Counted from the first letter of the stretch, positions 34,885 through 47,629 are shown. The stretch is 64,000 nt of DNA from Corynebacterium halotolerans (GCF_001056295.1 NZ_JVMD01000008.1:1-64000); one strand, 5' to 3'. Notes: generated from the sequence alone by a model not told the origin. Program-made: numbers and translations.

Positions 34885-37455
34885 ATGCGCAAGTTGACCG
34901 CACTCGCATCGGCCGCAGCCGTGGCCGTCGCAGGCTTCGCCGTATTGCCGATTGCCTTGGCAGACGAAGTCACCAACACCGCCTCCATGTCATTGACCTG
35001 CAAGGCCACGCCCAGCACATCACTGGCCGGCCCTCAGACCTTCTCCGCCGAGGATGTCTCGGTCAACGTCACCTCCCCCACCGACGTGGAGATCGGCGAA
35101 GAATTCGCCACCACCTACACCATCGACCCGGTCAGCGTGGCGGTGCCCTCGCTGCCCCTGGGCGCGCGCCTCGAAACCGCGTCCCGCCTCAAGCTCGACT
35201 TCGCGCTTCCCGACGGCGTGAATTTCACCGGCGCCGAGATCGACGAATCCAACGCCAACCTCAAGGGCTTCGCCGTCCTGCAGGTCAACGAGTCCGGCTC
35301 CCCGGACCCGAGCGGGCGCATCCTGCGCCTGACCAGCGCAGACAACGCCACCATCGGAAACGGCCCGAACTCCAGCAAGAGCTCCCACGGCGGCATCCGC
35401 TACGACATCACGGGCTCGACCATCGACCTGCGGTTCCCGGTGATCAAGCTCAAGCTGCGCGCCGAAACCGAGGGTGACAAGAGCTTCGGCGTCCGCACCG
35501 CCGGCGCGGCCGGCACCTTCGGCGCCGACGAGAACTTCCTGACCATGATCGCCCAGACGTCGAGCATCCCCTTCGTCGGACGCATCTGGGCGCCGACGCA
35601 GTGCTCGCCGCGCGCGTCGGACAGCGCCCCCATCGACCCGCGCGCCAACCGCCTCGCGACGGTGAAGGTCAACCCGAAGCCCGCTGCCGAGGACACCACG
35701 CTGGCCATCGGCGAGGTCACCGGGGCGGTCGCCGGCGAGCCCGCCGAGCTGACCGCCACCGTCGAGCCGTCCGGCGCCGCCGGCACCGTCGTCTTCTCCT
35801 CGGGCGAGCTCACCTCCGGCCCCGTCGACGTCGTCGACGGCCGCGCCACCGGCGAGCTGACGTTCCCCGAAGCCGGCGACTTCGAAGTCACCGCCGCGTT
35901 CACGCCGGCCGACGCCAACGCGCACACCGCCTCGTCGGCCACCCGCACCGTCACCGTCGCCGGCCAGTCCGCAAACCTGGCCGTCACCGCCGCCCCCTCC
36001 GCCCCGGCCCGCAACCGCGTCGAGGCCACCGCGACGGTCGAACCGGGCGCACGGGGCACCATCGCATTCAGCATCGGGGAAGGCGCGGAAGTCACCGCCG
36101 ACGTCGACCCGGACACCGGCAGGGCCACGGCATCCGTGCCCACCGGCACCGCCACCGGCGAGCAGACGCTGACCGCCGTCTTCCGCCCCGCCACCGGCTC
36201 GCCCTTCGCCCCCGCGGAGGCGACCGCCACGATCGAGATCACCGCCGTCTCCGACACTTCCCTGGAACTGTCCGGCTTCGACGAGCCGGTCCGCCCCGGC
36301 GAGAAGGTGACCCTGTCCGCCACGGTCGTCCCCGCGGAGAACACGGAAACCGCGGCCGGCCGGGTGATCTTCACCATCGAGGGCCGCGACATCTCCGCCG
36401 ACGTGGCCGACAACCGCGCCTCCATCGAGGTCATCCCGGATCGCGGCGGCGAATTCCCCGTCAAGGCCCGCTACGTGCCCGCGGATGAAACCCAGACCCC
36501 GGCCGAGGCCGAGGCGACCCTCACCGTCGTCGCCGCCGGAGACACCTCCATCACCGCCGAGGCGCCCACCGGCGTCGCGCCGATGGTCGAGGCCCCCACC
36601 ACCGTCACCGTCACCCCGGCCGCCGCCGGCACGGTGACCGCCACCGTCGACGGCCGCAAGATCTCCGCCGACGTCGACCCGTCCACGGGCACGGCCACCC
36701 TGCCCCTGGTCTTCCCGCGCGAGGGCACGTTCACCGTCCCGATCGAGTTCAACCCGGCTGACCCGGGCGCGGCCAAGCGGGCGCGCACCAGCATCGACGT
36801 CACCGTCGCCGCCCCGTCCTACGACTCCGTCACCATCGACTTCACCGGCCCGTCCGAGGGCAAGATCGGCGAGAAGCGCGTCTTCCGCGCCGACGTCACC
36901 CCGAACGCCGGCGACAAGTCGAACGTCTCCGGTTTCCTGACGCTGACGAACAACGGCGAGAAGGTCATGAAGGACGGCGCCGAGGTCCGCATCCCCGTCG
37001 TCCGCGGCATCGCCGAGTTCGACATGGTCTGGCCGACCGCGGGCGTCAAGAAGCTCGAGGGCACCTTCATCGGCGCCGAGGGCGAGGCCATGGGCACCGG
37101 CTCCACGACGGTGACCATCTACGACTTGAACGGCGAGGTCCCGGGGCCCGGCGACGGCGATGACGACAACCCGGACACCGGCGGCGACCTGCCGTCCGAC
37201 CCGGGCAGCGGTTCCTGGGACATCAAGTCCTTCTTCGAGCGGCTGTGGAAGTTCATCGTCGACCTGTTCACCGGAAAGCTGACCCCGGGTTCGCTCGGTT
37301 CGTCCAACCCCTCCCCGTCCCCGACGCCGACCAGCAGCAGCGCCCCGACGAGCGCCCCGACGAGCACCCCGGCGGAGGCGCCCGACACCACCCCGTCGAG
37401 CACCCCGACCAGCAGCACCGCGACCAGCACCGAGTCCGCGGCCCCCGCGAACTGA
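34885..37455 (+). CDS. Secreted Ig-like repeat surface protein 1
   Basis: 856-aa exported protein of unknown function. The signal peptide ends near IALA-DE (about residue 26). A 230-residue N-terminal domain follows, with LDFALPDGVNFTGAEI and VNESGSPDPSGRI, which is shared with the next protein. Then come five beta-rich Ig-like repeats of roughly 90-100 residues, each opening with a V-x-x-G-E pattern. The C-terminus is an acidic linker, a Trp/Phe-rich amphipathic helix (SWDIKSFFERLWKFIVDLF) and an 80-residue Ser/Thr/Pro tail. No LPxTG sorting signal is present. AGGA precedes ATG 34885; ATG 34879 is an alternative. Likely cell-surface or mycomembrane located. Confidence 0.8.
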   Translation: MRKLTALASAAAVAVAGFAVLPIALADEVTNTASMSLTCKATPSTSLAGPQTFSAEDVSVNVTSPTDVEIGEEFATTYTIDPVSVAVPSLPLGARLETASRLKLDFALPDGVNFTGAEIDESNANLKGFAVLQVNESGSPDPSGRILRLTSADNATIGNGPNSSKSSHGGIRYDITGSTIDLRFPVIKLKLRAETEGDKSFGVRTAGAAGTFGADENFLTMIAQTSSIPFVGRIWAPTQCSPRASDSAPIDPRANRLATVKVNPKPAAEDTTLAIGEVTGAVAGEPAELTATVEPSGAAGTVVFSSGELTSGPVDVVDGRATGELTFPEAGDFEVTAAFTPADANAHTASSATRTVTVAGQSANLAVTAAPSAPARNRVEATATVEPGARGTIAFSIGEGAEVTADVDPDTGRATASVPTGTATGEQTLTAVFRPATGSPFAPAEATATIEITAVSDTSLELSGFDEPVRPGEKVTLSATVVPAENTETAAGRVIFTIEGRDISADVADNRASIEVIPDRGGEFPVKARYVPADETQTPAEAEATLTVVAAGDTSITAEAPTGVAPMVEAPTTVTVTPAAAGTVTATVDGRKISADVDPSTGTATLPLVFPREGTFTVPIEFNPADPGAAKRARTSIDVTVAAPSYDSVTIDFTGPSEGKIGEKRVFRADVTPNAGDKSNVSGFLTLTNNGEKVMKDGAEVRIPVVRGIAEFDMVWPTAGVKKLEGTFIGAEGEAMGTGSTTVTIYDLNGEVPGPGDGDDDNPDTGGDLPSDPGSGSWDIKSFFERLWKFIVDLFTGKLTPGSLGSSNPSPSPTPTSSSAPTSAPTSTPAEAPDTTPSSTPTSSTATSTESAAPAN

Positions 37456-37487
37456 CCCGGTCCACACGACCAGATAGGGACACGAAA

Positions 37488-39719
37488 GTGAAACTCAGGA
37501 CCCTCCGCCTCCCCGCGGCCGCCTCGGCCGTGGCGGCGCTGGCCTTCGGGCTGATCAACCTGCCGGGCGCCACGGCCGCGCCGTCCGCGCCCGTGACCGA
37601 AACCAAGACCGTCGCCAACCAGTGCGTCGAGGACCGTTCGTGGTTCTCCTCGGGCTCCGGCGCCGACCTGGGCACCGAGAACCTCACGGTCACGTACCCG
37701 GCGCAGGTCAATCCCGGCGACTCATTCACCGTCGAGCTCCAGCCGGGGCAAATGACCGCCGGCGGCAAGGACCTCGGGCGGATCAAGTACGACTTCGCGC
37801 TCCCCTCGGGCGTCGAGATCTCCAACCTGCGCATCGCCGGCGGCGGCACCGCCCTCAACGGCACCCCCGTGGTCCAGCGCGTCAACGAGTCCGGCAACCA
37901 GGACCCCAATGGCGCATTCGCGCGCATCTGGGACGGCGCCAACTCGGTGAACAACGGCGGCAACCAAAGCGACAGCTGGAGCGGCGGCGGCACCCTGCAG
38001 GTACCGCGCAACCAGACCTTCCGCCTGCCCAAGATCGCCTTCGACGTGACGGCCCCGGACACCGCCGGTTCGACCATCGTCACCGGGCTGCGCGGCGCGG
38101 GCGCCCCCGCCGCGATCAAGTCCACCGACAATTCCGTCTCCTTCGTCGCCACCGCGAACGTCACCGACGCGGTGTACTGCAACCCGAACGCAGCCGGCGC
38201 CACCCTGACCTCCACGCGCGTGGTCGAGCGCGGCACGGACACGCAGTTCGCCCCCACCTCCACCGATCTGGAAATCACCTCCGGAGACGGCCCCACCACC
38301 CTGACCGCCAACGTCACGCACGATGACGGCTCCCCGGTGACCGAGGGCCAGGTCGAGTTCGACTTCGGCGACGGCTCGCCGCGGGTGACCGTCGACGTCG
38401 ACAACGGCGTCGCCACCACGACGCACACGTACCCGAAGCTCGACGACCGCGACCCGGTCACCCACACCGCCACCGCCCGCTACCTGGGCGTCCAGGGCCG
38501 CACCAGCCCGTCGGAGGACTCCACCACCGTCAAGGTCAACCCGGTGCCGCGCGAGCAGATCAAGGCCACCGTGGACCTGACGGCCGACGCGAAGGTCGCC
38601 GACGCCGCCGACGGCCAGGTGCCCGTCGAGCTGCGCGCGGCGGTCGGCGCCGAGGACGGCAAGTCCCTGCCCGAGGGCGTCGAGGTGGTCTTCCACGAAG
38701 GCGACCGGGAGGTCGGCCGGGCGCCGGTGTCCAACGGGGCCGCCACCGTCACCGTGAACGTCCCGGACGAGAAGGCCACCCGGACCTTCCGCGCCGTCGT
38801 CGCCGACATGGAGACCGAGACGCAGGAGCTCACCGGCGCCGAGGACACCGTCGACGTAGACATCGCCCCGGTCGCCCGCACCTCCATCTCCGTCGAGCTC
38901 GACGAGGACGGCGTCCTGGTCGGCAAGAAGGCGACCATCACGGCCAAGTACGCGGCCACCCCGTCCATTCCCGAGGGCACCGAGGTCATCTTCCGCGCCG
39001 ACGGCATCCGCATCGGCACCGCCACCGCCGGCCCCGACGGCGTCGCCACCATCGAGCACGCCTTCGACGCCTCCGGCCCGAAGCGCATCACCGCCCTGGT
39101 CGAGCAGCGCGAGGTCGACGGCCGCGTCTACCCGCGCGCCGAGTCGGAGGCCGCGGTGCTCACCGTCGCCGACCCGGGCAACCAGGGCACCGACACCGAC
39201 CTCACCTACACGCGGCCCGACGTCGACGTCGACGCCGAGGTGCTCACCGGCGACCTGATCCGCTTCATCGCCACGGTCGACGCCCACGGCAGCGCCATCC
39301 AGGAAGGCGCCACGGTGTCCTTCTTCGACGGCGAGACCTTCCTGGGCACCGCCCCGGTCGACCCCGCGACCGGCAAGGCGACCTTCGACCACCGCTTCGC
39401 CGAGCGCGGCGAGCACAAGGTCCGCGCAGTGTTCAACGGCCAGGAGAAGAAGGACGACGAGGGCGTGATCACCGAGGTCCTCGAACCGTCGACCTCCGAC
39501 CCCGTCACACTCGACGTCAAGCCGCATGAGGTGGTCATCGAAGAGCCGACCCCGACCCCCGACCCGGAGCCGACCCCGGACCCGCAGCCCGACCCGGGCA
39601 ACGGCTCGTCCGGCTCCTCCGGCTCGTCGAGCTTCCTCGACGCGATCATCGGCATGCTGGGCAGCCTCGGGATCATCGGCAAGTTCCTGATGTCGATCTT
39701 CGGCCTGGGCAACTCCTAG
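37488..39719 (+). CDS. Secreted Ig-like/PKD repeat surface protein 2
   Basis: 743-aa exported paralogue of the preceding protein, 32 bp downstream. Start GTG 37488 follows AGATAGGGA. The signal peptide ends near ATA-APSAP. The shared N-terminal domain shows [16 protein letters not shown] and [13 protein letters not shown]. It is followed by a PKD-like domain ([19 protein letters not shown]) and three Ig-like repeats (for example [15 protein letters not shown] and [15 protein letters not shown]). A Pro/Asp repeat and Gly/Ser linker lead to a final hydrophobic amphipathic helix ([20 protein letters not shown]). No LPxTG. The pair is probably one operon, ended by the hairpin at 39746. Confidence 0.8.
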   Translation: MKLRTLRLPAAASAVAALAFGLINLPGATAAPSAPVTETKTVANQCVEDRSWFSSGSGADLGTENLTVTYPAQVNPGDSFTVELQPGQMTAGGKDLGRIKYDFALPSGVEISNLRIAGGGTALNGTPVVQRVNESGNQDPNGAFARIWDGANSVNNGGNQSDSWSGGGTLQVPRNQTFRLPKIAFDVTAPDTAGSTIVTGLRGAGAPAAIKSTDNSVSFVATANVTDAVYCNPNAAGATLTSTRVVERGTDTQFAPTSTDLEITSGDGPTTLTANVTHDDGSPVTEGQVEFDFGDGSPRVTVDVDNGVATTTHTYPKLDDRDPVTHTATARYLGVQGRTSPSEDSTTVKVNPVPREQIKATVDLTADAKVADAADGQVPVELRAAVGAEDGKSLPEGVEVVFHEGDREVGRAPVSNGAATVTVNVPDEKATRTFRAVVADMETETQELTGAEDTVDVDIAPVARTSISVELDEDGVLVGKKATITAKYAATPSIPEGTEVIFRADGIRIGTATAGPDGVATIEHAFDASGPKRITALVEQREVDGRVYPRAESEAAVLTVADPGNQGTDTDLTYTRPDVDVDAEVLTGDLIRFIATVDAHGSAIQEGATVSFFDGETFLGTAPVDPATGKATFDHRFAERGEHKVRAVFNGQEKKDDEGVITEVLEPSTSDPVTLDVKPHEVVIEEPTPTPDPEPTPDPQPDPGNGSSGSSGSSSFLDAIIGMLGSLGIIGKFLMSIFGLGNS

Positions 39720-39745
39720 CCGCCCGAACCCGCTCCACGCTCCAC

Positions 39746-39781
39746 CGCCGCGCCCCGCCTCACACGAGGCGGGGCGCGGCG
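39746..39781 (+). terminator. Strong hairpin after the surface-protein pair
   Basis: A perfect 15-bp GC stem (GCCGCGCCCCGCCTC) closes a four-base ACAC loop, 26 bp past the stop. No U-run follows; the variant motif CGTCGTCAAGC begins immediately after. Confidence 0.7.
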
Positions 39782-39874
39782 TCGTCAAGCGGGGCCTTCC
39801 CGCCCCGCACGACCCGCCAACCGCAACTAGGCTGGACTGGCGTAACCGCCACACCGAAGGAGCTGGAGAAACCC

Positions 39875-41509
<1,635 letters not shown>

Positions 41510-41526
41510 GGGTTCCCCGCTTTGCG

Positions 41527-41559
41527 ACGGCCCGCCTCCTCGTTCGAGGGGCGGGCCGT
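41527..41559. terminator. Hairpin between pgi and yccF
   Basis: ACGGCCCGCC pairs with GGCGGGCCGT, and an inner CCTC/GAGG stem closes a GTTC loop; TTTCG follows. It serves two convergent genes. The recurrent 11-mer (41519-41529) overlaps its left foot. Confidence 0.8.
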
Positions 41560-41616
41560 TTCGCGTTTCGCGGTGGAAAGCGAGGGGCGCGGGCTACGGC
41601 GTGGATCGGACGGGGA

Positions 41617-42021
41617 TCAGAACGGCGAGAAGCCGTTGCGGGCCCGGTCCGCGTCGATGATCTCCTTGCCGAAGGGGAAGCAGGTGACGGGGATCATCTT
41701 CAGGTTCGCGATGGCCAGCGGGATGCCGATGATGGTGACCGCCTGGGCGATGGCCGTGGCGACGTGCCCGAGGGCCAGCCACACGCCCGCGATGACGAAC
41801 CAGATGATGTTCATCACGGCGGAGACGCCGGCCGACCCGCCGCGCTTGTCCACGACCGCCCGGCCGAAGGGCCAGAGGGCGTAGGAGGCCATGCGGAACG
41901 AGGCGACGCCCGCGGGGATGGTGACGATGAAGATGCAGGCCACGATGCCCGCCGCGATGTAGCCGAGGGCGAGCCAGATGCCGCCGAAGATGAGCCAGAT
42001 GATGTTGAGCACGAAGTTCAT
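41617..42021 (-). CDS. yccF: YccF-domain membrane protein
   Basis: 134-aa inner membrane protein of the YccF (DUF307) family, function unknown. It is made of two similar halves: NIIWLIFGGIWLALGYIAAG at the start and NIIWFVIAGVWLALGHV near residue 70. Each is followed by a glycine/proline turn (TIPAGVASFRM; IGIPLAIANLKM) and a PFG motif. Four membrane segments are expected. ATG 42021 fits the family start. Confidence 0.88.
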   Translation of the reverse strand: MNFVLNIIWLIFGGIWLALGYIAAGIVACIFIVTIPAGVASFRMASYALWPFGRAVVDKRGGSAGVSAVMNIIWFVIAGVWLALGHVATAIAQAVTIIGIPLAIANLKMIPVTCFPFGKEIIDADRARNGFSPF

Positions 42022-42087
42022 GGCACCGAGGATATTCGCGTCGGCGGGGCCGGGCGCGGCGGCGGCGCACGACCTATGATCGAAGGC

Positions 42088-42846
42088 ATGTCTGCCTACG
42101 TCGATGACGACATCTTGACCCTCCGACTGGCCCTGGGCACGGGCGAAATCCTCAAGGGCGTCCGCAACGTCGGGCTCCTGCGGGGCCGCGTGCTCGGCGA
42201 CGCCGGCGACGCCCTGTCGCAGGAGTGGATCGCCCGCGTGCTCCAGCAGCACCGCCCGGACGACGCCGTCCTGTCCGAGGAGGCCGCCGACAACCGCGAC
42301 CGCCTGGACAACTCCCGCGTCTGGATCATCGACCCGCTCGACGGCACCCGCGAGTTCGCCGGGGGCCGCCAGGACTGGGCCGTGCACATCGCCCTGGTCG
42401 AGGACGGCGTGCCCATCCACGCCGCCGTCGGCCTGCCGGATCTGGGCCAGGTGTTCCACACCGGCGAGGCGAAGGCCGTCACCGGCCCGATGTCGGGCAA
42501 GATCGTGGTCTCCCGCACCCGCCCGCCGGCAGTCGGCCAGTACGTCGCCGACAAGCTCGGCCGCGAGATCACCCACATGGGTTCCGCGGGTGCCAAGGCC
42601 ATGCACGTCCTGCTGGGCGACGCCGACGCGTACATTCACGCCGGCGGCCAGTACGAATGGGACTCCGCCGCGCCGGTGGGCGTGTGCAAGTCCGCGGGGC
42701 TGCACGTCTCGCGCCTCGACGGCTCGGAGCCGAAGTACAACCAGGTCGACACCTTCATGCCGGACATGCTGTTCTGCCGCCCGGAGATCGCCGACGACAT
42801 CCTCGCCGCCGTCGCCGAGTACAAGAAGGAGCACGGCGACTTCTAG
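42088..42846 (+). CDS. cysQ: 3'(2'),5'-bisphosphate nucleotidase CysQ / inositol phosphatase family
   Basis: Mg-dependent phosphatase that recycles PAP from sulfate assimilation to AMP. The 252-aa protein has the metal motifs: Glu-Glu in LSEEAADN, DPLDGTREF, and the C-terminal WDSAAP. GAAGG lies upstream of ATG 42088 (MSAYVDDD); an ATG at 42076 is less likely. Actinobacterial CysQ enzymes may also act on inositol or fructose bisphosphates, which the sequence does not settle. Confidence 0.9.
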   Translation: MSAYVDDDILTLRLALGTGEILKGVRNVGLLRGRVLGDAGDALSQEWIARVLQQHRPDDAVLSEEAADNRDRLDNSRVWIIDPLDGTREFAGGRQDWAVHIALVEDGVPIHAAVGLPDLGQVFHTGEAKAVTGPMSGKIVVSRTRPPAVGQYVADKLGREITHMGSAGAKAMHVLLGDADAYIHAGGQYEWDSAAPVGVCKSAGLHVSRLDGSEPKYNQVDTFMPDMLFCRPEIADDILAAVAEYKKEHGDF

Positions 42847-42888
42847 TCCGCTCCCGGCCCACGCGCGCCGCCCGGTACCCTGGGCCGC

Positions 42889-43724
<836 letters not shown>

Positions 43725-43725
<1 letters not shown>

Positions 43726-44261
43726 TGGCCGGGCACGGGCGGGGCCATCCGGAGTCGATCCGGATGATGTGGGCGCAGACGTCCGACGGCGTCATCGGCG
43801 ACGGCAACGCGATGCCGTGGCACATCCCGGAGGACCTGGCGCATTTCAAGGCCACGACGATGGGCGCGCCGGTGATCATGGGCCGCCGCACGTGGGATTC
43901 GCTGCAGGAGAGGTTCCGGCCGCTGCCGGGCCGCCGCAACGTCGTGCTGTCCAGGTCGCTGACGCCGGAGGACGTCCCCGGCGCCGAACTCGCGCATTCG
44001 CTCGACGCCGCGCTGGACCTGCTCGGCGACGTGCCCGTCGCCTGGATCATCGGCGGCGGCCGCGTGTACCGCGAAGCCCTGCGCATCGCCGACGAGTGCG
44101 AGGTCACCGAGGTCGACGGCGGCTTCGAGGTGGACACCCCCGTCCTCGCGCCCGAGCTGATCGGCTGGCGGCCGGTGCGCAAGGGCGAATGGTCGACGTC
44201 GGCGAACGGCCCCCGCTTCCGCTTCACGACGTGGCGGCCGCGCCCCGAAGACGACCGCTGA
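43725..44261 (+). CDS. folA: Dihydrofolate reductase
   Basis: Regenerates tetrahydrofolate from the dihydrofolate made by ThyA. The 178-aa protein has the substrate loop DGVIGDGNAMPWHIPEDLAHFK with the catalytic acid, VIMGRRTWDSL, and the NADPH-binding WIIGGGRVYREAL. The overlapping TGATG supports ATG 43725, giving a 13-residue leader before the first strand. No change at recognisable trimethoprim-contact positions is obvious. Confidence 0.95.
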
Positions 44262-44375
44262 CCGGGCGGGCGCGGGCGTCGTCAAGCAGCTGCCCCGCAC
44301 CCCGCCGACCGTGATGTCCGCCACGCACCGGGGGCACCCCGGAACATTCGCGGCGCGGGCGCCGTTGCACCCGGC

Positions 44376-44660
44376 ATGAGCAACGAGAAGATCACCCTTC
44401 CGAAGACCACCGAAGCCGTGACCATCTACGCCACCAGCTGGTGCCCGTACTGCCGGGCGCTGATCGGCGACCTGAAGAAGCGCGGGGTCCCCTTCGAGGC
44501 GTGGGACGTGGAGAAGCACGCCGATCTGGCCTCGTGGGTCGAGTCCGTCAACGGCGGCAACCGGGTCGTGCCCACCGTCCTGTACTCCGACGGCAGCCAC
44601 GCCACCAACCCGCCGGCCGTCGAGGTCGAGCTGAAGTACTCGGAGCTGTCGAAGAAGTAA
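44376..44660 (+). CDS. Mycoredoxin / glutaredoxin-like protein
   Basis: 94-aa thioredoxin-fold protein with the CPYC active site in SWCPYCRALIGDLKK, the VPTVLYSDG cis-proline loop, and the TNPPAVEVE region in place of the TGF motif of NrdH. This fits mycoredoxin-1, which reduces mycothiol mixed disulfides in actinobacteria. It lies between folA and a strong convergent terminator. Confidence 0.85.
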   Translation: MSNEKITLPKTTEAVTIYATSWCPYCRALIGDLKKRGVPFEAWDVEKHADLASWVESVNGGNRVVPTVLYSDGSHATNPPAVEVELKYSELSKK

Positions 44661-44728
44661 GCGCCGCGCCCGCTCGCCGACGAATGCCGTCGTCGCGGAT
44701 GACGGCGAGAAAATGACGCCCAAAAGAT

Positions 44729-44759
44729 GAAAGCCGCCCGGGAAGACCGGGCGGCTTTC
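44729..44759. terminator. Bidirectional terminator between mycoredoxin and lpdA
   Basis: A perfect 13-bp stem GAAAGCCGCCCGG / CCGGGCGGCTTTC with a GAAGA loop; A/T tracts at both feet suit termination in both directions. Confidence 0.85.
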
Positions 44760-44777
44760 GTCGTGGATCGGCTTTCG

Positions 44778-46187
44778 CTAATCCAGGTCGTCGTGCGCCA
44801 TCAGCTGGCGCGCGGCCTCGGTGATGGAGCCCGACAGCGACGGGTACACCGAGAAGGAGCTGGCCAGGTCGGCGACGGTGAGCTGGTTGGACACGCACAC
44901 CGCGATGGGCAGGATCAGCTCCGACGCCGTCGGGGCGACGACCACGCCGCCGATGATCATGCCGGAGTTCTTGCGGCAAAACAGCTTGACGAAGCCGCGG
45001 CGCAGCGAGCGCATCTTCGCGCGCGGGTTGCCGGCCAGCGGGAACACCTCGACGCGGGCCGAGACCTCGCCGGACTCGATCTGCGCCTGCGAAACGCCGA
45101 CCGTGGCGATCTCCGGGCGGGTGAACACCGCGGAGGACACCGTGCGCAGGCGGATCGGCGACACGCCCTCGCCCAGCGCGTGGTACATGGCGATGCGCCC
45201 CTGCATGGCGGCGACCGACGCCAGCGGGAACAGGTCGGTGCAGTCGCCGGCGGCGTAGATGCCCGGCACCGAGGTGCGCGAGACGCGGTCGACCTTGATG
45301 TGGCCCGACGGCGCCATCTCCACGCCGACGGCCTCCAGACCCAGGTCGGCGGTGTTCGGGATGGAGCCGACGGTGATCAGCGCGTGGGAGCCGAGGACCT
45401 CGCGGCCGTCGGAGGTGACCACGCGGACGCCGCCGTCCTCGGTGCGCTCGACGAGGTCGCATCGGGCGTTCTTGACCACGTCGACGCCGAGCTCGAGCAG
45501 CACGCCCTCCAGGGCATCGGCGGCGTCGGCGTCCTCGTGCGGCAGGATGCGGTCGCGGGAGGCGACCATGGTGACCTTCACGCCCAGCTCGGTGAACGCG
45601 GAGACGAACTCCGCGCCGGTGACGCCGGAACCGACGACGACCAGGTGCTCGGGCATCTCCTCCAGGTCGTAGACCTGGCGCCACGTCAGGATCCGCTCGC
45701 CGTCCGGGCGGGCGCCCGGCAGGATGCGCGGGGAGGCGCCGGTGGCCACGAGCACGAGGTCGCACTCGATGGTCTCCTCGCCGCCCTCCAGCAGCTCCAC
45801 GGTGACGTAGTGGGTGATGCGCCCGGCCTCGTAGTCGTCGAGGCGGCCGCGGCCCTGCAGCATGCGCACGCCCTCGCGGTCCATCTGCGCGCGCACGTCC
45901 TCGGACTGCGACGCGGCGAGGTGGCGGACGCGGTCGTTGACCGCGGTGAAGTCGATCTTGCGCGACGAGAAATCGGGGCGCAGGCCCATGTCGTCGGCGC
46001 GGCGCATGTCGGTGCGGACGCCGGTGGCCGCGATGAACGCCTTCGACGGGACGCAGTCGTACAGGACGGACGAACCGCCCATGCCCGCGTCCTCGACGAC
46101 GGTGACCTCGGCACCGTACTTCGCGCCGACCAGCGCCGCCTCGTAGCCGGCGGGGCCTCCGCCGATGATCACGATCCTCTTGGTCAC
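44778..46187 (-). CDS. lpdA: NAD(P)H-quinone dehydrogenase (LpdA-type flavoprotein)
   Basis: FAD disulfide-reductase-like enzyme, 469 aa. It carries IIGGGPAGYEAALVGA, and GGSSVLYDCVPSKAFIA where only one cysteine remains, so it is not a classical lipoamide dehydrogenase. The NAD site is VVGSGVTGAEF and the C-terminus SVYPSLSGSITEAARQLM lacks the His-Glu of the canonical enzymes. M. tuberculosis LpdA (Rv3303c) shows these features and reduces quinones. GTG 46187 is chosen because GGAGGAC stands before it. Confidence 0.88.
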   Translation of the reverse strand: MTKRIVIIGGGPAGYEAALVGAKYGAEVTVVEDAGMGGSSVLYDCVPSKAFIAATGVRTDMRRADDMGLRPDFSSRKIDFTAVNDRVRHLAASQSEDVRAQMDREGVRMLQGRGRLDDYEAGRITHYVTVELLEGGEETIECDLVLVATGASPRILPGARPDGERILTWRQVYDLEEMPEHLVVVGSGVTGAEFVSAFTELGVKVTMVASRDRILPHEDADAADALEGVLLELGVDVVKNARCDLVERTEDGGVRVVTSDGREVLGSHALITVGSIPNTADLGLEAVGVEMAPSGHIKVDRVSRTSVPGIYAAGDCTDLFPLASVAAMQGRIAMYHALGEGVSPIRLRTVSSAVFTRPEIATVGVSQAQIESGEVSARVEVFPLAGNPRAKMRSLRRGFVKLFCRKNSGMIIGGVVVAPTASELILPIAVCVSNQLTVADLASSFSVYPSLSGSITEAARQLMAHDDLD

Positions 46188-46262
46188 GGGTCCTCCATGC
46201 TCGCCTTGCAATGCTCGCCCCAGTCTAATGGAGCGCCCGGATTCCGCCGGGCCGGGGCGAGG

Positions 46263-47486
46263 TCAGGTCCGCGCGCCGGTGCGGTCCGCGTCGCCGTTTT
46301 CGTAGCGCGCGACGATCCCGCCGAAGAGGCGGACGCCCACGCCGAGGCAGCGCTCGTCGACGACGATGTCGTCGCGGTGCAGGTCGTGCTTCTCGCCGCG
46401 GCCGGACCAGCAGCCCAGGCGCGCCATGGTGCCGGGCACGTGCTCGAGGTACCAGCCGAAGTCCTCGCCGCCGGAGGACTGCGGGGCCTCGATGACGGCG
46501 TTTTCGTCGATGCGGCGGACGGTCTCGGCGACCAGCGCGGTGCAATAGTCGTCGTTGAGCACCGGTGGCACGCCGCGCTCGTAGTCGAGGCGGTGGGTCA
46601 CGCCGGTCGGCGCGAGCACCTCCGCGATCAGCTCGCGCAGCAGCGGGTCGATGGCGCGCCACGTCTTGATGTCCGCGGTGCGGATCGTGCCCTGCAGCCG
46701 CCCCTCGGCGGGGATGGCGTTGGCGGCGTACCCGGCGTTGACGGACCCGAACACCAGGACGGTGCCGGTGCGCGGGTCGACGCGGCGGCTGAGCAGCCCC
46801 GGCAGGTCGGTGACGAGCTTGCCCAGCGCGTAGACGACGTCGGCGGTCAGGTGCGGGCGGGAGGTGTGCCCGCCCGGGCCCTCCAGCCGGATGTCCAGGG
46901 TGTCCGACGCCGACGTGATCGCGCCGACGCGCACGCCGACCTGGCCCACGCGCAGCTTCGGCTCGCAGTGCACGGCGAAGATGCGCTCGACGCCGTCGAG
47001 GGCGCCGAACTCGATGACGTCGGGGGCGCCGCCGACCATGACCTCTTCCGCCGGCTGGAAGATGAAGCGCAGCGGCACGGGCAGCGGGTGCTCGCGCCGG
47101 TACTCCGCCATGGCGATGGCCGTGGCCAGGGTGATCACGGTGTGGAAGTCATGGCCGCAGGCGTGCATGACGCCCTCGTTGACGCTGGCGTAGGACAGGC
47201 CGGTGGCCTCGGTGATCGGCAGCGCGTCCATGTCGCCGCGGAACGCCAGGCGCCCGACTCGCTCGCCGGCGGCGCCGGAGTGGTCGCCGACGTCGCCGAT
47301 GTCGACCATCAGGCCGGTGTTGGGGAACATGACCGGCTCCAGGCCGGCGGCGCGGAGCTTGTCGGCGACGAACTTCGTGGTCGCCTGCTCCATGTGGGAC
47401 AGCTCGGGGTGGGCATGCAGATGACGGCGCCAGGCGAGCACCTGGCCCTCGTTGCGCGACCACCATTCCCGAATGAAGTCCTCCAT
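46263..47486 (-). CDS. M20-family amidohydrolase (AmiA/hippurate hydrolase-like)
   Basis: Metal-dependent amidohydrolase, 407 aa, cytoplasmic. Metal ligands are visible in GVMHACGHDFHT and FQPAEEVMVGG, with a His in AVHCEPKLRVG and the C-terminal SGGEDFGWYLEHVPG. The dimerisation domain starts near EGPGGHTSRP. Such enzymes hydrolyse N-acyl amino acids, including odorant conjugates in skin corynebacteria, but substrate cannot be assigned here. ATG 47486 begins the conserved MEDFIREWW; longer frames upstream are not supported. Confidence 0.87.
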   Translation of the reverse strand: MEDFIREWWSRNEGQVLAWRRHLHAHPELSHMEQATTKFVADKLRAAGLEPVMFPNTGLMVDIGDVGDHSGAAGERVGRLAFRGDMDALPITEATGLSYASVNEGVMHACGHDFHTVITLATAIAMAEYRREHPLPVPLRFIFQPAEEVMVGGAPDVIEFGALDGVERIFAVHCEPKLRVGQVGVRVGAITSASDTLDIRLEGPGGHTSRPHLTADVVYALGKLVTDLPGLLSRRVDPRTGTVLVFGSVNAGYAANAIPAEGRLQGTIRTADIKTWRAIDPLLRELIAEVLAPTGVTHRLDYERGVPPVLNDDYCTALVAETVRRIDENAVIEAPQSSGGEDFGWYLEHVPGTMARLGCWSGRGEKHDLHRDDIVVDERCLGVGVRLFGGIVARYENGDADRTGART

Positions 47487-47629
47487 CACGCTTCCCGAGT
47501 GTAGGCGCACCCGGGTCGCGGCCTCGAGGGCGGTCGTGTATTGGGCCGGGCGGGCACGGCCAATGCCGCCCAGCTGCGACTTCCTCCCCAACATCCACAT
47601 CGGGGCCGCGGTGCTGCCACAATGAACCC

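Noticed and set aside
35020..37467. 815-codon minus frame over surface protein 1
   Set aside because: Gly/Asp/Val-rich antisense reading of Ig repeats; no start signal or motif.
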